Shown piece after piece: positions 43,966 through 56,900 of a DNA stretch of 64,000 nucleotides; position 1 is the first letter of the stretch; every line of letters begins with the position of its first letter. Location: contig OZ025214.1 of the NCBI GenBank assembly GCA_964019055.1, positions 1,302,001-1,366,000 on the forward strand, in the 5' to 3' direction. Origin of the DNA: Anthopleura xanthogrammica. Taxonomy: Eukaryota > Cnidaria > Anthozoa > Actiniaria > Actiniidae. The notes beneath the pieces were generated by a model that saw nothing but the letters and a program-made list of their open reading frames with translations, made no database searches and was not told the DNA's origin. Both the position numbers and the translations under genes were made by a program.

Positions 43966-44775
43966 GTTCTCAAGGTTCTGAAATGATGATTGTGAAGGAT
44001 CAATTTTGTTTGGGAATTTTTCAACAATTAATAAAAACAGCTAAGTCAACATTAAAAAGTAAGTAGCATACCAACCTTGTTGTTCTTGGAACAAAGTGAC
44101 AATAAAATCGAAATAACAAGTGAATTGTTAACGAATAGTTAGCTAGGTTACAGATGATCATAATAAACTAAGGTATTCCAGGAGTATTAAGTTTGACCCC
44201 CAAATTGGTCTTGGTATCAGTACATTTCATTACTACTACTAGGATGAAGTCAGTACGTAGTTGACAAAATGTTAGTAGCTAACAATGATATGGCCCTGTG
44301 AAGAGATATCATGACAATTATGGTAGGAGATGGTATGACATAGGTTAAATTGTATTTTTTTTAAATAATTTATTTGGTTTTACAAAGCTTCAGAAATAAT
44401 ATTATTTACCTGCTAAGCTAAAAAATATAATACATTCTTGAATGTGCTTACGATTATTATTATGTGGTATTCATTTTAGATTTTAATTCATGATTGGAGC
44501 CATGACAGGAGGTAGGAACAATAGAGTATTTTCCCCTGGCAAACTGAATTCTTTCTTGTGTAAATCAGGTTAGACCAGGTTCAATAGCTGTTATTACCAT
44601 TAAGCCTGCAATGAGATATTCTTGTTTTAAGAATCATACAAGTGAAGCTATCAGGTGGATACAATGCTTGTCGTCTCTCATTTGCATTTCAATTGCAAGC
44701 ATCCATAGTATCTGCTATTGTTCCTGCCTCCTGTCGTGGTGACAGCTGCCATCACGTGATAAGCTTGAGGGTTAT
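43966..44775. other. Flank between satellite and PRADC1 3' end
   Basis: AT-rich sequence with no gene, holding the PRADC1 3' UTR at its right side. No structured repeat is noticed. Confidence 0.5.
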
Positions 44776-46935
44776 CTACCAATATGACCAAGGTGGCTGC
44801 CTGGTATACAGATCTGGATGTGTCGTCACATTAACAGGAATAGATATGATGGCTTCAGGAATTGTTGCTTCTTTGATTGCCTCTCTGATATGGTATCTGA
44901 ACAATGTATACAGGGTTAGAATTTCAACTTTTTAGTGACAAAATAAATTTATCTTGGCAATGAGGAGCTACAAGATAAATGGATTGAATGCAAACACAAA
45001 GACTTTGTTTTTCTTTGCATTTCATGATTATTTTCTAAAAAGAGAACTAGCTAGAAAATGCGAGTTTAATTTCTTTTCACTCAATATTTGTAATTTTTAA
45101 CTCGCATTTAGCCACTTATCTTGTTGGAATTTTGAACCCTGGTATATACAGCCAAGAGGTTTGTTTTCAATAAAAATACATGCAGCTATTTAAAAAACTT
45201 AAAGGTTTGAAGGTTTTGTGGCATGTTTCCCCATGGGCATGTTGCATGCTGCATGTTTACAACTTGATTACCAAGCTTGGAATGTATTATATTCACATGT
45301 AAATATTGTCAGCACAGAAGAAAATATGCTGGAAAAATGTGCACAAAACATTTGGGATATGGTTGAGGTAAATATTTACCATATAGACTGATGCTGAAGT
45401 GAATAATTGTTTTAGTATTATTCTAGACTTGAATATCAGAGAAAAGATGAAATTAAGAATTAAAAAATATGTTTTAGTAAAACTTCTGCTCTGGTAATCG
45501 TTAGCAAAGCTAATAATCACTGGTCGCTTGACTGATCACAGCAGAAAAAACTCTATATTCAAGTCTAAATTTATATTAAATTATAGTAAATTATTTAGGA
45601 CAGGTCTTGATTAAAATGCTTAACTTACCCATCAGTTCCAAGTAAGAACCCAGCAGGAATATGCACCTCCCGTGCTGTCCCATCATGCACCATGTCAACC
45701 ATTGCTTCAGCATTATCATTTACATTGTCTGCTATAAATACTGCAACAGCACCAAACTGTTCTACTATATTACATTTTGTTACAAAGGAACAACCCCTAG
45801 GATAAAAACAGTGATAATAGTAAAATTAGTCAATAATAAATAAATAGTACCAGTAGTTATTTTTTTCAGTCTGGTATCCTAAAAATTGTCTGTTCTGATT
45901 GGCTGTTGGAGCAAGGGGTATTTTCTATCTCTGCCCTTGGTCCAGTATACAAGCACATGGGATAATGGATTGCTTGACAACAACAAAAAAACATTGGAAA
46001 AGTCAATGGAAAAAAAAAAGAAGCTATTTACCATCCCAAAGTTGGTTTAGATAGGGAAAAACTCTGCCCTCGGCCTTAAAAATGGACCTCTGCCTAACTG
46101 CCTCGGTCACAGCCAAAGCTTGAAAAAGGCTCTATATATTATAATTAATAGTCATAAAATAGTTATAGGTGATATATGATTGGTTAATAAGCAATTTTAT
46201 GAGTTAGACAAAATTATATAACCTAGAATATAAAAAAGTGTTGCTAAGTAAACATTTATTGAAGAACTTAAATTACTCCTAAAAACTCAAGAACAAGGAA
46301 AAATATTTCTTAGAGCATAGTACATACCCCCTAGCAACCAGTACAATAGCTCCATTTACAGCCCATCCATTAGTTAGGGGTTGACAGGCTTCTGCAGGCT
46401 CTGCAGCCACTAAACGAATACGATGAAACTGGATTTTCTGAAAAAGCAAACAAATAGTTAGAACAGCTGACAGACAAACGTAAAACTTAAGCAAATTATG
46501 AATATTTATGTGCACAACGATGCTTGGCTAAATGATGAATCATACAATAAAGTTCCACGAATTTACGTTTCAAAAAAACCGTCAAAAACAAGCTCTCAGA
46601 AATGATTTTAAGCTAGGTTTAGGAATTTATACTTACAAATAAAGAGCCAAAATCTTTAGCTGGCCGTAATTTAAATATATATTTTATTTTATCGGGTTTT
46701 ACAACTTCGAAGTAAACCAGAGCGTTGCTTTCAAACATCATAAAATCTGTGGTCGTAAAAACTCTCTGCAAACCTGACGAAAAAACACAGTAAAAATCAC
46801 GCTAATTTTAAATATTGACCATGCAAATTAGAGAATTAAGAGGAAGTTAACCCAACATTATTACTTACTTGAGCAGATCTCTAAAAGACATGATATTAAG
46901 AGGGAAATTATTAACAATATTCTTAATAACTCCAT
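44776..46935 (-). CDS. PRADC1: Protease-associated domain-containing protein 1
   Basis: A small secreted glycoprotein that is essentially one PA domain. Exons in order: 46935 to 46869 or 46865, about 46763 to 46637, 46437-46328, 45796-45629, 44896-44776. About 198 residues, close to the 188 of human. It starts MELLRILLIISLLISCLLEICS, a signal peptide. Family blocks are YFEVVKPDKIKYIF, PAKDFGSLF, LVAAEPAEACQPLTNGW, GGCSFVTK, AVFIADN, IPAGFLLGTDGY, IISIPVNVT and a terminal PPWSYW against PPWTFW in vertebrates. The exon 1-2 junction is ambiguous: the donor GTAAGTAAT offers two GT sites and the acceptor CAGAGAG offers three AG sites, and more than one pairing keeps the frame. No catalytic residues; the domain is a proposed interaction module. 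Confidence 0.94.
46018..46112. mobile_element. Dispersed foldback repeat, copy 2 (partial)
   Basis: CCATCCCAAAGTTGGTTTAG, then ATAGGGAAAAACTCTGCCCT, matches the element at 10893-11035 in a NOA1 intron. It lies in a PRADC1 intron. Confidence 0.45.
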
Positions 46936-47924
46936 TAGTGAAACTGACTGAAAAATATAGACTGAAAAATATATCCTGTACGAGGGCAATGGATTGTGGG
47001 TATTGTATTCTTTACTTCCGTTTCCGGTTGAAAGTTGCTGCATTTGTGTCTCAAACCAAATAAACAAAAACGTTATAAAATAAATAAATAAATAAATGGC
47101 TAAATAAATAACTATACGATAATTAATAAATAAGATAATAAATGATTACTAGCAATATCAACATAGATCAGTACGGAAAATGCAAATCAAATAATTTAAT
47201 TTGAAAAAAATCGATTCCATGCAAGCGTCATTTCCAGGTTTTATTTACTTATTTTGATCCTCAAGTCCGTAACCTAGAGCAGAGAGAAAAACCAATCTAG
47301 TAGTCCGGCATTTACGCAAATGGGCCCCATTTACGCAAATGAGTGCTAAAAAAGTTAGAGATAAGATGGAATAGAAAATTTAAAACAAATCACTATTTTA
47401 AGTTAAAACAGCCTTTTATTGATTTTCTGAAAATGCATTTATATCAAAATGCATGTATGCGTCGAAATGTTATATAAATAGAGTATTAGACTAGTAGGTC
47501 GCGCAACAATGTTGTGTTGCAAGTTGCAGTGTGCAACGACAAAATTTTGTTGCGCGACTTTGCTGCAGAAGTAGGAGCTTTTTCTACTTTCTACAACAAA
47601 GAACATTTATTGCGGGTTGGGTACGAGCAACATTCATTCTACAACCTGCAACGCAACATTGTTGCGCGACAAGTTGCACGATTTTGTTACCCGTATTACC
47701 GCACATTAAGCATTTGTGATGACACGGTTACGTCTTTATTCTTAATGGTTCAAAGCTAGTAATTTAAGGGCAACAGTAATGCGCTCCTGAGGTTCGGTTC
47801 AAAGGACGGGAGAAAGAAAAAGAGAGCAATAAAGAAAGAAAGAAAGGTACAGAGAGGATGATAGTGCTACAAACGTCTGCTTCATGAAGCTACAGATGTT
47901 GAAAAGGAATGTTAAACTAGCTAT
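46936..47924. other. Intergenic region between PRADC1 start and PAN2 3' end
   Basis: It contains the PRADC1 promoter side (a run of TAAATAAATAAATAAA at 47080-47105), the GCAAC foldback at 47498-47670, and a minus-strand AATAAA (TTTATT at about 47735) that may end PAN2. Confidence 0.55.
47498..47670. mobile_element. Foldback (MITE-like) element, GTCGCGCAACAATGTTG ends
   Basis: It begins GTCGCGCAACAATGTTG and ends CAACATTGTTGCGCGAC, a perfect 17-base inverted end. GCAAC/GTTGC motifs are dense inside. About 173 bp, non-coding. The two apparent frames here are by-products. Confidence 0.82.
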
Positions 47925-50900
47925 TTAGTCCTCGCTGTTGCCTTCGACTTTAAAGTTAAATTTCCTCCCATCATCGTACAGTTGTTTCAGCACTTTCTTG
48001 AACTCTGCTTGATCGTTTTCTTTGGTCAGATCGATGTACTTGCGATATAACTGCAGTGCAGTACGAGCATCTTCTGTACTGTCGTGAGTTTCAGATTGAA
48101 TGTTGAGACCTGAAAAAAATAGTTTAGGACGCTGTTATAATGCTGTTATAACAAGTAGAAAACAAAAGCATAACGAACGAAAGAACACACCCACGCCACA
48201 CGAACGCATGCACGCACCACGCACGCGCGCGCACGAACACACAGACACGCAGCACCAGAATCCAACACCAAAATGTGAATTAAAGTTTATTTGCTTGAAT
48301 TCACCATTCCCCTTACAGTATTACGTCCTGATACAACTACCACCAGAATTATCTTTGAATTCTTTTTCTTATTCAAATGTTTGAACTCCTTTAGGAGTCT
48401 CAGGATAAAGGTGTTTATTACTTAGGCCAACAAAAGGAACTGCGACAAGGATTCTGGTAGAAGTGGTATTAAGCGTAATAAGGAGAATCAAGGATTGATG
48501 TCCATTGGAACTTACTTAAGAAATACCAGGCCAGGAATCGTAAAGACAGATATCGCTGTCTAGGTAGATGGAACAGATCCACTGTATCAAACACTTGAGC
48601 TTTAGGTACCTGGAACGTAACATTGTTTAAATTATACGTAGTTCTTGCAACTACAAGGTTGGTATTCCAGGAAGCGAGTCTGCAGTCAACTAGAACAGTG
48701 GTATTTAGCAAATGATTAAGAGGTTCGGACTGTAATGGTACAAAAAAGCCATCAACGCAAAAGATTCTGTGTTGTAACCGTTTAGTAATAATAGGCTCTG
48801 GCATGGACCTTTTAAGAGATAGGGAACAAGGTGCATGTGCGTGTGGAGGACTGAATGGGAACGGATGGAGGGGAGGTAGTAGTGAAAATGGTTTTACCGG
48901 GTGGGGGGAGCGTGGTGGAAAATCTTAGCACAGCTCAAAAAATTAAAAATAAAAACTCACAAGAATATTAATGACACGGAAGTCTTTCTTCAAACCGTGT
49001 CCTACAAATTTGACCTTGCGGTCTGCTAGGGCCCGTATCTTGAGGTAGGTAGTCTTGAGTGTAGTCAGGTGTTTGGATGAGATGCTCACATCTAAATCTC
49101 CAGGCTTGATACCAGAAAACTTTGTGAGATAATCCACAACCTGTCATCACAAAATAAAAATTCATTTTAATCTTCTTAAGTACAAAGTACAAAGCAACTT
49201 GTGGAGAGCTTTTGTGGAAATGGTTGGCATATAAACAGCACAATGGTTTTGTTAGTAAACATAAAGTATCGCTATTCATAGTGTGAAGTATAACTGACCT
49301 GTTCTGAGGTAGATATGTAGTCATCTATGAATGGTACACCTTCAAGCGGTCCCTCACTGATAACACAGTAGAATAAGAAAGCAAAACGACATTAGGATTG
49401 CTTTACACAATGTCAAAAATGACGTTGTGGATGAGGTCACATTATCATGAATGATGCCATCATATTATTGGGCAAGTATGATGGTAAGATATGGGGTACC
49501 AAATGACGTCACAGATGAGGTCACACTGATTGATCATGAGTGACGTTGTTGATGAGGTCACACTTACCATGCGTGATGTTATTATTTATCAGGTAATTAT
49601 CGGGCAAGCATGATGGTGGGATATGGGTACCAAATGACGTCACACATGATGTCACACAGATCATGAATGACGTCATCATTAATAAAAAAAATTTTTTCAA
49701 TACTTCATGGGACCATGGTAAGATATGGAATACCAAGTGACGTCATAAATGAGGTCACACGATCGTGAGTGACGTCATAAGTGGTCAGTTGTCTTACCCT
49801 CGTACTACTGTTATACGTGCTGCACTCATCTGGCTTGGCTTAATGGTAGATCGAGTACCGTCACTTCTGATCTCTGCTTCTTCCTAAAGAGTTGACCCAA
49901 ATTAAACAGTCAAAAACAGAAAGGAAGGGGAAAAAAAGACCGAGTTCATTCTTTATTTTTCCCCTGTTTTCTATTCCACTTTTTCCCTTTTTCCATTTTT
50001 CCTTTTCTTTTCCCTTCTCTCCACTCCTCTCCGGTCTTCTATCCTCCTTCCTTTTCTCTCACTTTATGACTTTTTTTGCCAAAAACGTAAATCAAGGAAA
50101 GGAAAGCCATAGTTGTACGGGATGGACCCTGCACAGTAGGGCTTTTATACAGAGATGTACAAACCTGGTTTAGAGTCACAAACTCAGCATCAAGAGCAAC
50201 AATCGTTCCTTCTACTGGAAGTTCGTCAGGTGTGAGGCGAGTAAAGGCACGAGATTTAACATCCTTTTCTGAACGGACTGACTCATCACTGAACAAGATA
50301 TTATCATCGATGGGTGAAAGGACTGAAAATAAAAATAAAATAAACTGTAAAACCATTTTTTTGCAAAATACTTTAGAATTTTCTAGAAAAAAAATTGTCA
50401 TCTTTTGGAACCAGCACGGATTAAGTTTGACGGCCAGCTTCGTTTTCCGCCAATAACGCGGCCGGAAATACGTCACGCGTGAAACCTCCTATTGCTGTTA
50501 TGCCTGACGTAATTTCCTGTGCGGAATGTTCATCATTTGAATCACAAGTTCTCAATATAATTCTTTCTGGCTGACAGCACATGGTGGTCAGTGTTTGACC
50601 ACCATTTGGAGCAGATAATGAGATTTAAATACTTTTATCAGCTGATTGAAAACCAGCAATAATTGATTAAACTCACGTTTTAGTTCATGTCTGCTGTTAA
50701 TGTCTCTTCTAATAAAGGCTATACTGCAAGGGACCTTCCAGTCCAGGTTAAACACTACAGATTCAATCTAAACAAGAAAAAGATAGTATTAATGACAGGG
50801 AATCGATAATTGTAATTGATATCTACTTGGGAAACCACTTCCGATACCTCGTCATAGTCTTCATCAGCATCACCACCACCACCACCATCACTCATCATCA

Positions 50901-53900
50901 CCATCATCATCAGCAGCATCATCATCACCGTCACCTTCACCACCTTCACCACCTTCACCACCATCACTCATCATCACCATCATCATCAGCAGCATCATCA
51001 TCACCGTCACCTTCACCATCATCAGCAGCATCATCATCACCGTCACCTTCACCACCACCACCATCACTCATCATCACCATCATCATCAGCAGCATCATAA
51101 TCACCGTCACCATCACCTTCACCACCACCATCATCATCAGCAGCATCATCATCACCGTCATCATCACCGTCACCATCACCTTCACCACCACCATCATCAT
51201 CAGCAGCATCATCATCACCGTCACCATCACCACCACCATCATCATCAGCAGCATCATCATCACCGTCACCATCACCTTCACCACCACCATCATCATCAGC
51301 AGCATCATCATCACCGTCAAAAAAGGACAAAAATTTCTTTACACGTTTCAACACGTACAGTAGAAAAAAACAAGGCAGCTCAGTTATGGTGCCCACAACT
51401 TGAATCAGTACTTACAGGGGAGATAGGCGTTATGGCGAAATCGTTAAACAGATACCACTGGTCACACGTGACACCCTGTAATCCAATCACAATAAGAAAA
51501 GACTGAGATTGATTAAACGTTTAGTATATACGAAGCTTTCCCGCCTTGCTGGTATATGGCAGATTACGATACGACAATTCGTAGAGATACTTTAGCCGTG
51601 TCGTATCTTACCGTTGCCGTAACTACGCATTGTAGTTGGATGAAACTGGAAGATAATGGGAAGCCATTTCATTCTTACGGCATGTGGTACCGTGTACGTG
51701 CTGTAAATCAGTACCGTACGTTTGCTCCCTCAATTGCACACGGTACGGTCACGGTACGGATTTCAAACATTCGTTGAACCAATCACAGGTCGAGATATTA
51801 CTGCTAATCCAATCAAATTTCTGGAACAGTGCACCATCACACTCACAGCATGGCTTGTGTAAACCGTAAGTTTTGTATGCAATTATATCTAACGTGGTCT
51901 ATCTTATGAGTAAGCGTAGCAGCTAACGACACTTTTATTGCGCACATTATTAACAAAAAAACATGGCTTGCTCGAAAAGGGATTGAGGACTTTGTCTTGA
52001 ACCTAACCCAAAAAGTAACATACAGATCACGGAGATTATACGCACCTCTTTCCTACTATGGTACGTGGTTCCGACGTGAACATGAGCTATAAGGTTCCCT
52101 CCAACCCTCGGGTCTTGTATATATCCTACTGTAGCATGAAGGTCGTAGATGACTTCGTTCTCTCCACACTTGATTTTCTTGTCGTTCTGGAAGAATCAAC
52201 GGTTTTTAACGGTCATACATTGGAGCTTTCAATTTTTAACTTTTTATTCCTATGAATCAAGTAGACTGCACGGTGGATTTAGGGGGAGGGGTCATAGGGT
52301 ACCGAAGCATCCCCCTTGTTACATTTGGGTGGGTGGGTGGGCGGGTTGGTTGAAACATTAAACATCGGTGGCTTAGCAGTAGTGCACTCACCTCTCGCCT
52401 CTGGGGTTTCGGGCTCGATTCCTGAACTTCCTGAACTTGGGATCACATGTGAGTAGAGTTTGTTAAGCCACTCCCTTGATTCGGGGGTTTTTCTCCGGGT
52501 TCTCCGATTTTCCTCCCTCCTCAAAACCTAACATGCTAAATTCCAGTTCGATCTGTGAATTAGCTATGCCCTAACTTTGATCAGTCTATAGGTTGTTTCA
52601 GGGTTCGATCTGTGAGTTACCCATACCCTGACTTTGATCACTCCAGACGCTGTTTCAGGTTATCGATAAAATTTTGAAGTTTAAAGTGTAATTTTATGAA
52701 CCCAACATCCTAGATCCGCCAATGGACTGCCGGTATAATCGTAAAGTTTCACTTACTTCGTCGATCTTCGTGACTACTAGTTTACCACTCTCTGATTTTT
52801 GTATCTTGATGGCCATTGGAATCCAGGACTTCGGGTCCTCTTCGGGCTCGATTATGACTCTGAATGAAAAACAGTATACGAATATCAAACTCAATGAATT
52901 TGCTTTTCTAAGTTAAAGTTTTAAAAGAAGTCTGGAAACAATCTCTGATATGCAGGATAGTCGGATGGAAATGGCTCGGAAAATTGAGCAACACGATGTG
53001 AAAATAAAGAGTGTTGTTGAGGAAAGAAAATAGTTTTTGAGGAAAGAAATAATGCACAGATTAATGAAGATTACTCACACATCATGGCGAAACTTGCAGC
53101 CTGATCTTGTACAGTTTTCTCCATATCGACAGGGTTTTGTAGTCTGTGCTGGTTTCTCTTCATGATGAGGGACACTGAGCAGCTACGTTAAACCAAAACA
53201 ATATTACTGCACCATACACAGAAAATATAGAGCAGTTTTCGTATGACTATGAAAAACTTACGGCACGGACAGCGCTTTGCCGTGACCGTGTCAGTGCCGT
53301 GTATAAAAACATTTGAAATTTCGTGGCGTGTCCACGCCGCGCTGTAACCGTTCCGTGTGCCGTGACTTTTCACGCTCGTACGAAATCTGCATTTTTATAT
53401 TTATATGTGAACTAGGTCACCAATCTCGTGCCCAGATTCCCTTGGTTCGGGGAGAAACAAAAAGGAAGGGATCTGGGTACAAGAAAGCATCGATAAATTT
53501 TCCCTAACCCCGTAAGGCATGCGTAGTATATCTTTCCGAGTTATTGAAGTAGGGCAGTGATTCGTCTTACCTTTTGTTGGACCTTCCACAGATCAATATC
53601 ACTGTCTTGTTCCACGTGGCAATTGAAGGCCAGTACGTCTGGTAAGGCAGTTACTTTACGTGTCTGGACCTGGTAGGAAAGAGATTGTGATCCACATATA
53701 TCACTGACTATATTCGCTGGCAGGAATAAATGCGCAATTAAGAGATCTGAGAACGCACACTTCTTCGGTCACGTTCAGCCTGTGAACGGATGCTATCGTG
53801 CACCTTAAAAAGTTATTGGAAAACCTAAGAACAAGGGTAGAAGACAACTGATAAGGAATCATTGGATTTCAGGTTATACTCACTGTGGGCTGATAACGAC

Positions 53901-56900
53901 CACACTTATCACACCAAGCCTGCATTGACTGTTCCCGACATAAAGTAGCCTCTATGATGGACTCAAAGGTCACTGGTGTAGTTGCTGGCTTATCTGGTAA
54001 AAAAATACGCGGACGCTTCAGTATTCAGTAGAGTTCACTTGTCCAGTTATTGTTGTTGTTGTTGTTGTTTTCAAGTAACACTCCAAATACCTGACATATC
54101 GGGATACTCCAGATCATAAATCAGCGAAGACGACTTTCTGGTACTATCCTTTCCACATCGACATTTATTCCACTGCTCGACCTCAGCTGCAAAAAGACGC
54201 TCCAAAATCGATGTGTTTTCTACTTTCTCTTGAGTCCTGTTGAATTTTAAGATCTTAACAGTCAGAAATGTTGATAGGGAAAAGTTTAAATTAAACCGCA
54301 AAACTTACTGCTCAGGGGGTTCCTCAGAGGTCGTTTCTGGGGCCACTTTAGGTTCTAACGTATCCTAAGTAAAGTAATATTTGGTTAACACCGCTACATG
54401 GAAAATCTGGCAACAAATTTTTGTAGAAAAATGTTTTTAGTACCTGATGTGTCTGCTGAAGAACGAATCGAATCCAGCTTTGAATGAGCCGTGGGTAGTT
54501 TACATTTCCTGCTGATTCCTCTATGTCATTCAGCACGAGACCAAGACCTGAAGCCTGGGGAACTGTACGAAACGAGCGAAGAAAGTTGCTCGCCTGCAAT
54601 GAACGACATTGTGAGTAGAAGAGAAATACGTCCGTTACGTACGTACCATTCAAAGCACATATAAGATTTAGGTCTGTCCCTTGATTAGAGGGTTATTTTT
54701 CTGGTTCTCCGGTTTTCCTCCCTCCGCAAAATCTAACAAGCTAAATTCTAATTCGATCTGTTAGTTAGTTGTGCCCTGACTTTGATCAACCCAGAGGTTG
54801 TTTCTGGGAATTATTTCTCGTTCATCTTGTACTATCCAAATACCTGACAAGGAGCACCAGTTGACTGATCCAACATGTAAAACAAGAAACCCAGCTCACA
54901 AGCCAAACAAAATTCTCTAGTACATATATGGTTCTGTAGACCGACTCGCAGTGGCTCAAGGAAATACAACACCTAGAAAAACACACACAATACCTTAGAA
55001 AACTGCCGGACAAAATTAGTAGAGGACGTCTGGAGCGCTAGATCCGATCCAAAATATACAAGAACACATAGTAGGTGCTACTGCCATTTGATTATTTGAT
55101 TCCTAGACACTCAGTGCGCACTTTTTATGGCATAAAAAAAAGCGCTCTAAGCCAATCAGAACGCAAGGTTTAGAATAGTTATTCTATAATTGCATCTAGA
55201 AGATCTTGATATTACTCTCGCAAAGATGATGGCTTCTTAAGGCGTATACACACGATGCGATTTTTCATGCGACGTTGCAAAAACTAGATCGCACCGTGTG
55301 ATCAGTACGACGTTGTGTTCACACGGTGAGGTTCGTCGCAAAAGTTGAACGTCGCATGCAACGTCGCACGGGTGGTCACAAGGTGCGATCTCTAATTTTT
55401 GCAACGTCGCATGAAACGGCGCATAACAATCGCCTCGTGTGTCATCAATAACTAGTCCACATACCTGCAACATTGCGTTACAGTAAGCATTAGGAATATG
55501 AATCTCCAGCCCAGCAAACTTTGTTTTATTGTAATGACCAAAGTCGAAGTCTACTAAACCTGAGATTGAAAAAGTACATGTAATTAATACGAACAACGCT
55601 GTTCAATAATGCAAAAGTTGTCGATTGGAACTTGGGTTTTGGTATACGTGCTAATCAAAGCGCATAATAAGAACTAGGTCTGTCCCTTAATCAGAGGGTT
55701 ATTTTTCTCGTTCTACGGTTTTCCTCCCTCCGCAAAATCTAACAAGCTAAATTCCAATTCGATCTTTGAGTTAGCCATGCCCTGACATTGATAAGCCCAG
55801 AGGTTGTTTCAGAGTTCAATCTGTGAGTTATCCATGCCCTGACATTGATAAGCCCAGAGGTTGTTTCAGAGTTCAATCTGTGAGTTATCCATGCCCTGAC
55901 ATTGATAAGCCCAGAGGTTGTTTCAGAGTTCAATCTGTGAGTTATCCATGCCCTGACATTGATAAGCCCAGAGGTTGTTTCAGAGTTCAATCTGTGAGTT
56001 ATCCATGCCCTGACATTGATAAGCCCAGAGGTTGTTTCAGGGTTCAATCTTTGAGTTAGCCATGCCCTGACATTGATAAGCCCAGAGGTTGTTTCAGAGT
56101 TCAATCTGTGAGTTATCCATGCCCTGACATTGATAAGCCCAGAGGTTGTTTCAGGGTTCAATCTGTGAGTTAGCCACGCCCTGACATTGATAAGCCCAGA
56201 GTTTGTTTCAGAGTTCAATCTGTGAGTTAGCCATACCCTGACTTAGATCAGCCCAGAGGTTGTTTCAGGGTATCAACAAAATTTGAAAGGAGTGATTTTC
56301 GTTTTTATCGACGATAGTAAAAGAAACAAATTCCAGTGACACCTTGAAATAGCCAAGAGAGATATTAGGTCATGTTAAAACCATCGCTACTAAGTAAGAC
56401 ATTCCACGATATTCCCTCTCACCTAATTTTGAATATTTCATCTCTACTCGCCGGTAGGCCTTTGGGATGACAATGGATGGGTCGTCCTCTAAAAACAAAC
56501 ACACCAATGACAAAAGCTAATTGTAAATAATATTCAACTATTATTTACAGTGGTAATGTGGAATTAAAAACTAACCGGAAAGTTTGTTACGGCATGGCTA
56601 TGTCAAAATCAACCTATCCTTGGTTAGCAGTCATGCCAGTATTCATAATGGACTACACAATGCTTCAAGATACGGCAGCCATCTTGAATCGCAAGGCATT
56701 GTGAGTTGTCCAGGGGACAAAACAAAACAAAGATGGTGAAAAATATACGAATTGTTCGATTATTGCCCCCTACCAAGATGGCCGTCATATCGTCGAAGTG
56801 GTCCATTCCGGTATCCATAAAATGCAGCGTCTAGGATTATCATTATCCCCCCCCCCCCCCCCCCCCCACACACACACACCATCAAATGTTCTCCCCACCA

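Noticed and set aside
44642..44935. 97-aa plus-strand frame
   Set aside because: It lies antisense to the last PRADC1 exon, which has clear family motifs (IISIPVNVT, PPWSYW).
48968..49324. 118-aa alternative minus frame over PAN2 exon 30
   Set aside because: Out-of-frame shadow; the [17 protein letters not shown] frame matches the PAN2 exonuclease domain.
50039..50476. 145-aa minus-strand frame read as one exon
   Set aside because: Only 50165-50322 is coding (PAN2 exon 27); the rest reads through the flanking intron sequence beyond good acceptor and donor sites.
50827..51396. Frames of 110-178 codons rich in His, Thr, Asp or Gly
   Set aside because: Triplet-repeat artefacts on both strands inside the intron between two well-supported PAN2 exons.
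55739..56218. 159-aa minus-strand frame of repeated 19-residue units
   Set aside because: Produced by a 57-bp minisatellite derived from a SINE tail within a PAN2 intron; the repeat period being a multiple of three keeps it open by chance.
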